7,745 nt of DNA from an uncultured Prevotella sp. (GTDB lineage Bacteria > Bacteroidota > Bacteroidia > Bacteroidales > Bacteroidaceae). Each line of letters begins with the position of its first letter. The first letter of the stretch is position 1. The stretch covers positions 1 through 7,745 of the forward strand of contig CAAFFL010000095.1 of assembly GCA_900762125.1 (NCBI GenBank). Direction: 5' to 3'. The notes under the pieces were generated by a model that did not search any database, was not told where the DNA came from, and saw nothing but the letters and a program-made list of their open reading frames with translations. The translations under genes were made by a program, and so were the position numbers. Of the stretch, positions 6,086-7,745 are shown in pieces.

Positions 6086-6970
6086 TTAGGGCTGTGGTTT
6101 CTTCTTTGCCATAACCATCTGGTGGTATTTCTTCAGGTGGGCGTCGGCGCGCTCCTTGGCTGCTATGGCGTAGGGGTTTGTGGCATAGTCCTCCGGCTGG
6201 ATGCGCATGGTGTGGGCATTGTTGACCAAGTCCTTCACCACCTCTCCACCAACAATGAGGCCTGCCGCAGCGGGTACGAAGGCGTTCGACGCGGGGATGG
6301 TGTGGCGCACGGTGCACTTCCGCATGTCCTTGTCGGGGCAGATGCAATGGAAACGGCAGGAGATGTCCGGGTCCTCAATGGAGGTCAGCGGCTCCTCATC
6401 GCTGGCGACGACCTTCAGATGCTTGATGTTCATCTTCCGGAGCTTCTTGCGCATGACCTTTGCCAGCGGGTCGATCTTCGTCTTGAAGACATCCGTGACG
6501 CGGAAGGCCGTAGGGTCCATTTTGTAGGCTGCTCCCATGCTCGAGATGATGGGAATGTTGAGCTCCGTGCACCGCCGGACGAGTTCGAGCTTTGCCGTGA
6601 CGGTGTCGATGCAGTCGACGACGTAGTCGAACTGCGAGAGGTCTATCTCGTCGGCATTGGCAGGCATGTAGAACATCTGGTAGCGGTGTACGATGCACCG
6701 CGGGTTGATGTCGTGGACACGCTCCGCGGCCACGTCCACCTTGTGCTTGCCAATGGTGGAGATGAGGGCATAGATCTGCCGATTGACATTGGTGAGGCAC
6801 ACACGGTCGTCATCGAAGAGGTCGAGCTCGCCGACGCCACTCCTAGCGAGTACCTCCACGACATATCCTCCGACGCCTCCGACGCCGAAGACGGCCACGC
6901 GCGAGCCGGCGAGGGTGTCGATGGCAGGCTTGCCCAGGAGGAGTTGTGTACGCGAAAATTGATTTTGCAT
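6086..6970 (-). CDS. tcdA: tRNA threonylcarbamoyladenosine (t6A) dehydratase, ThiF/E1-like
   Basis: A 294-residue ATP-dependent enzyme of the ThiF/MoeB/E1 superfamily that closes the t6A side chain at position 37 of ANN-decoding tRNAs into cyclic t6A. Residues counted from ATG 6970: FSRTQLLLG near the N-terminus (5-13), nucleotide-binding GVGGVGG (29-35), acidic DDD (53-55), NVNRQ (61-65) with the Arg used in adenylation, VVDCIDT (117-123), and SNAFVPAAAGLIVGGEV (228-244). A cysteine-rich insert holds C205, C209, C211 and C219, possibly a metal site. The ATG at 6970 is preferred over a TTG at 6997, because the -7 promoter element at 6995-7002 overlaps that TTG and the family starts just before the FSR motif. 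It is convergent with the GGGtGRT gene and divergent from the next gene. The Lys-rich C-terminus may contact tRNA. MoeB or ThiF itself is less likely, as no sulfur-carrier genes are nearby. Confidence 0.88.
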   Translation of the reverse strand: MQNQFSRTQLLLGKPAIDTLAGSRVAVFGVGGVGGYVVEVLARSGVGELDLFDDDRVCLTNVNRQIYALISTIGKHKVDVAAERVHDINPRCIVHRYQMFYMPANADEIDLSQFDYVVDCIDTVTAKLELVRRCTELNIPIISSMGAAYKMDPTAFRVTDVFKTKIDPLAKVMRKKLRKMNIKHLKVVASDEEPLTSIEDPDISCRFHCICPDKDMRKCTVRHTIPASNAFVPAAAGLIVGGEVVKDLVNNAHTMRIQPEDYATNPYAIAAKERADAHLKKYHQMVMAKKKPQP

Positions 6971-6994
6971 ATCCTGTATCACTGATTTAGACTG

Positions 6995-7002
6995 CAAAGT
7001 TA
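6995..7002 (-). promoter_or_regulatory. -7 promoter element of tcdA
   Basis: TAACTTTG on the minus strand (7002-6995) matches TAnnTTTG and lies 24 bp before ATG 6970, which gives a leader of about 15-20 nt. No clear TTTG was found at the -33 position. Its position rules against the upstream TTG as the start codon. Confidence 0.55.
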
Positions 7003-7021
7003 CTCATTTCCGCGAAAACAG

Positions 7022-7052
7022 TTGCACTTTTGCTGATTATTCGTTAACTTTG
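7022..7052 (+). promoter_or_regulatory. promoter of the two-TM protein gene
   Basis: TAACTTTG (7045-7052) matches the -7 consensus, and TTG (7022-7024) lies 20 nt upstream as a partial -33 element. The start codon is 28 bp further on. The same octamer, inverted, serves tcdA 42 bp away, so the two genes diverge from a compact promoter pair. Confidence 0.6.
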
Positions 7053-7080
7053 TGGCATCAAACCCAAACAAAACTTACCC

Positions 7081-7455
7081 ATGGAGAAGGAATTTGAAGA
7101 CTATTGGCGAGACCATAAGGACACCCTCATCCTTCATGCGCCGAAGGCTCTGCTGCAAGAGCGGCAGCGCAACACGAAGATGAATACCCCTGGCGATTGG
7201 CTGCTGTTCATCCTGCCCATCATCGTCATGCTGGGGTTCTACGACAGCCACTTCATCGAGAACAACGTCGTCAACGGTATTGTCACCGTCGTGTTGGGTA
7301 TCATTGCCTTTGCCGTCTCCGAGCTGCTCAAGCCTTACGTCACGAAGAAACGCAGCCTGGAGGAGATCGACGAGGACATCAAGCAGTATTTCTATGCGGT
7401 CTATCAGGAGAAAGGATTGGCACATATAGAGCAACTGTTAGCAGTCAGCCGCTGA
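7081..7455 (+). CDS. small two-TM membrane protein of unknown function
   Basis: A 124-residue protein that I do not recognise as a named family, although similar short proteins seem common in Bacteroidota. It has a charged N-terminal helix (about 1-38, with ERQRNTK at 27-33), two hydrophobic segments (about 40-56 and 63-82), then KPYVTKKRS (84-92) and an acidic, aromatic C-terminal helix (EEIDEDIKQYFYAVYQEKG, 94-112). Positive charges before the first and after the second segment predict an inner-membrane hairpin with both ends in the cytoplasm. There is no signal peptide or catalytic motif. The promoter just upstream and the ATG at 7081 support the start. It stands alone between divergent tcdA and convergent hemW, so context gives no function. 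Confidence 0.75.
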   Translation: MEKEFEDYWRDHKDTLILHAPKALLQERQRNTKMNTPGDWLLFILPIIVMLGFYDSHFIENNVVNGIVTVVLGIIAFAVSELLKPYVTKKRSLEEIDEDIKQYFYAVYQEKGLAHIEQLLAVSR

Positions 7456-7456
7456 C
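7444..7456 (+). repeat. short inverted repeat over the stop codon of the two-TM gene
   Basis: GTCAGC and GCTGAC arms with a single central base overlap the TGA stop (7453-7455). The hairpin would be small and has no adjacent T-tract, so it is not called a terminator. Confidence 0.35.
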
Positions 7457-7483
7457 AGTTATCTGCTACCTACCTAATGTGAT

Positions 7484-7504
7484 TTTGTTATTTGTTATTT
7501 GTTA
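7484..7504. repeat. three tandem copies of a 7-bp unit (TTTGTTA)
   Basis: Copies at 7484-7490, 7491-7497 and 7498-7504 are identical. They lie in the 86-bp gap between the convergent two-TM gene and hemW. The plus-strand T-rich sequence could help 3'-end formation, but no good stem precedes it. Confidence 0.7.
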
Positions 7505-7541
7505 TCCTTCAACTCACCGTTGACATCTCTTTCTTCAAACG

Positions 7542-7745
7542 CTACACATCCATGAGGTCGCTCATGATGGTGTTGCTGATGTTGATGCCTAACCGGGTGA
7601 GGCACAGATGGTTGCCATTCATGATGAGCAGCCCGCGGGAGAGATAGTCTTTAGCGGCCTCCATCAGGAAGGCTCGGTGCTGATGGTCAAGGCGGTCGAG
7701 GTCTATGCCTTCGCAGGTGCGCAGGGCGGTCATCACGATGTCGTC
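7542..7745 (-). CDS. hemW: C-terminal end of radical SAM heme chaperone HemW (partial)
   Basis: The last 67 codons of a gene whose 5' part lies beyond the right edge. The frame is open through the window end, starting DDIVMTALRT; the GTG and ATG near the edge are internal codons, not starts. MTALRTCEGIDL, the helical middle, and the ending LTRLGINISNTIMSDLMDV match the C-terminal HemW/HemN domain, where (V/I)MT-LRT and a terminal SN-I--(D/E)L segment are typical. HemW is a cytoplasmic or membrane-associated radical SAM protein related to coproporphyrinogen III dehydrogenase that carries heme to target enzymes. The radical SAM CxxxCxxC motif is outside the window, so HemW cannot be separated from HemN by that test; the C-terminal sequence favours HemW. 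It converges on the two-TM gene, and no clear terminator lies after its TAG stop. Confidence 0.82.
   Translation of the reverse strand, partial: DDIVMTALRTCEGIDLDRLDHQHRAFLMEAAKDYLSRGLLIMNGNHLCLTRLGINISNTIMSDLMDV

Noticed and set aside
6062..6985. 307-codon open frame antisense to tcdA
   Set aside because: Codon-aligned shadow of tcdA that would start inside the terminator stem, with no family resemblance.
191..7745. Mobile element, prophage or defence island
   Set aside because: No transposase, integrase, terminal repeats, tRNA insertion or restriction-type gene is visible; all clear genes are chromosomal core types.

Overview
The window looks like a chromosomal core region from a Bacteroidota genome, most likely Prevotellaceae (Prevotella/Segatella-like). 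The evidence is the TAnnTTTG-type -7 promoter elements, AT-rich leaders mostly without Shine-Dalgarno sequences, AT-rich intergenic DNA beside GC-richer genes, an OprO/P-type outer-membrane porin, and the protein families present. I see no rRNA, tRNA, CRISPR array, insertion sequence, phage gene or attachment site. The genus is inferred from recollection of protein families, not from a search.

Layout from left to right: a short non-coding stretch with a weak terminator-like hairpin (1-190); a minus-strand OprO/P-type porin (191-1318); an intergenic region with the porin promoter and a 27-bp perfect-stem terminator serving clpC (1319-1511); a minus-strand AAA+ unfoldase ClpC (1512-4037); a 252-bp divergent promoter region (4038-4289); a plus-strand two-gene operon encoding a NifU/IscU-like protein (4290-4991) and a GGGtGRT-family protein (5006-6019); a bidirectional terminator with a UUCG loop (6044-6079); a minus-strand tRNA t6A dehydratase of the ThiF/TcdA type (6086-6970, start revised to ATG); a divergent promoter pair; a plus-strand two-TM protein of unknown function (7081-7455); and the C-terminal end of a minus-strand hemW-like gene that runs off the right edge (7542-7745).

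Most genes are separate housekeeping units. clpC (protein quality control), tcdA (tRNA modification), hemW (heme delivery) and the porin need not cooperate. The one clear functional unit is the NifU-like/GGGtGRT pair: the two genes are 14 bp apart, joined by an unusually strong Shine-Dalgarno sequence that overlaps the upstream stop codon, and closed by a strong terminator. Their Arg codon use suggests high expression. The family is named only after a motif, and its biochemical role is unknown to me. This pair is the best candidate here for an undescribed system, probably linked to iron-sulfur or metal chemistry.
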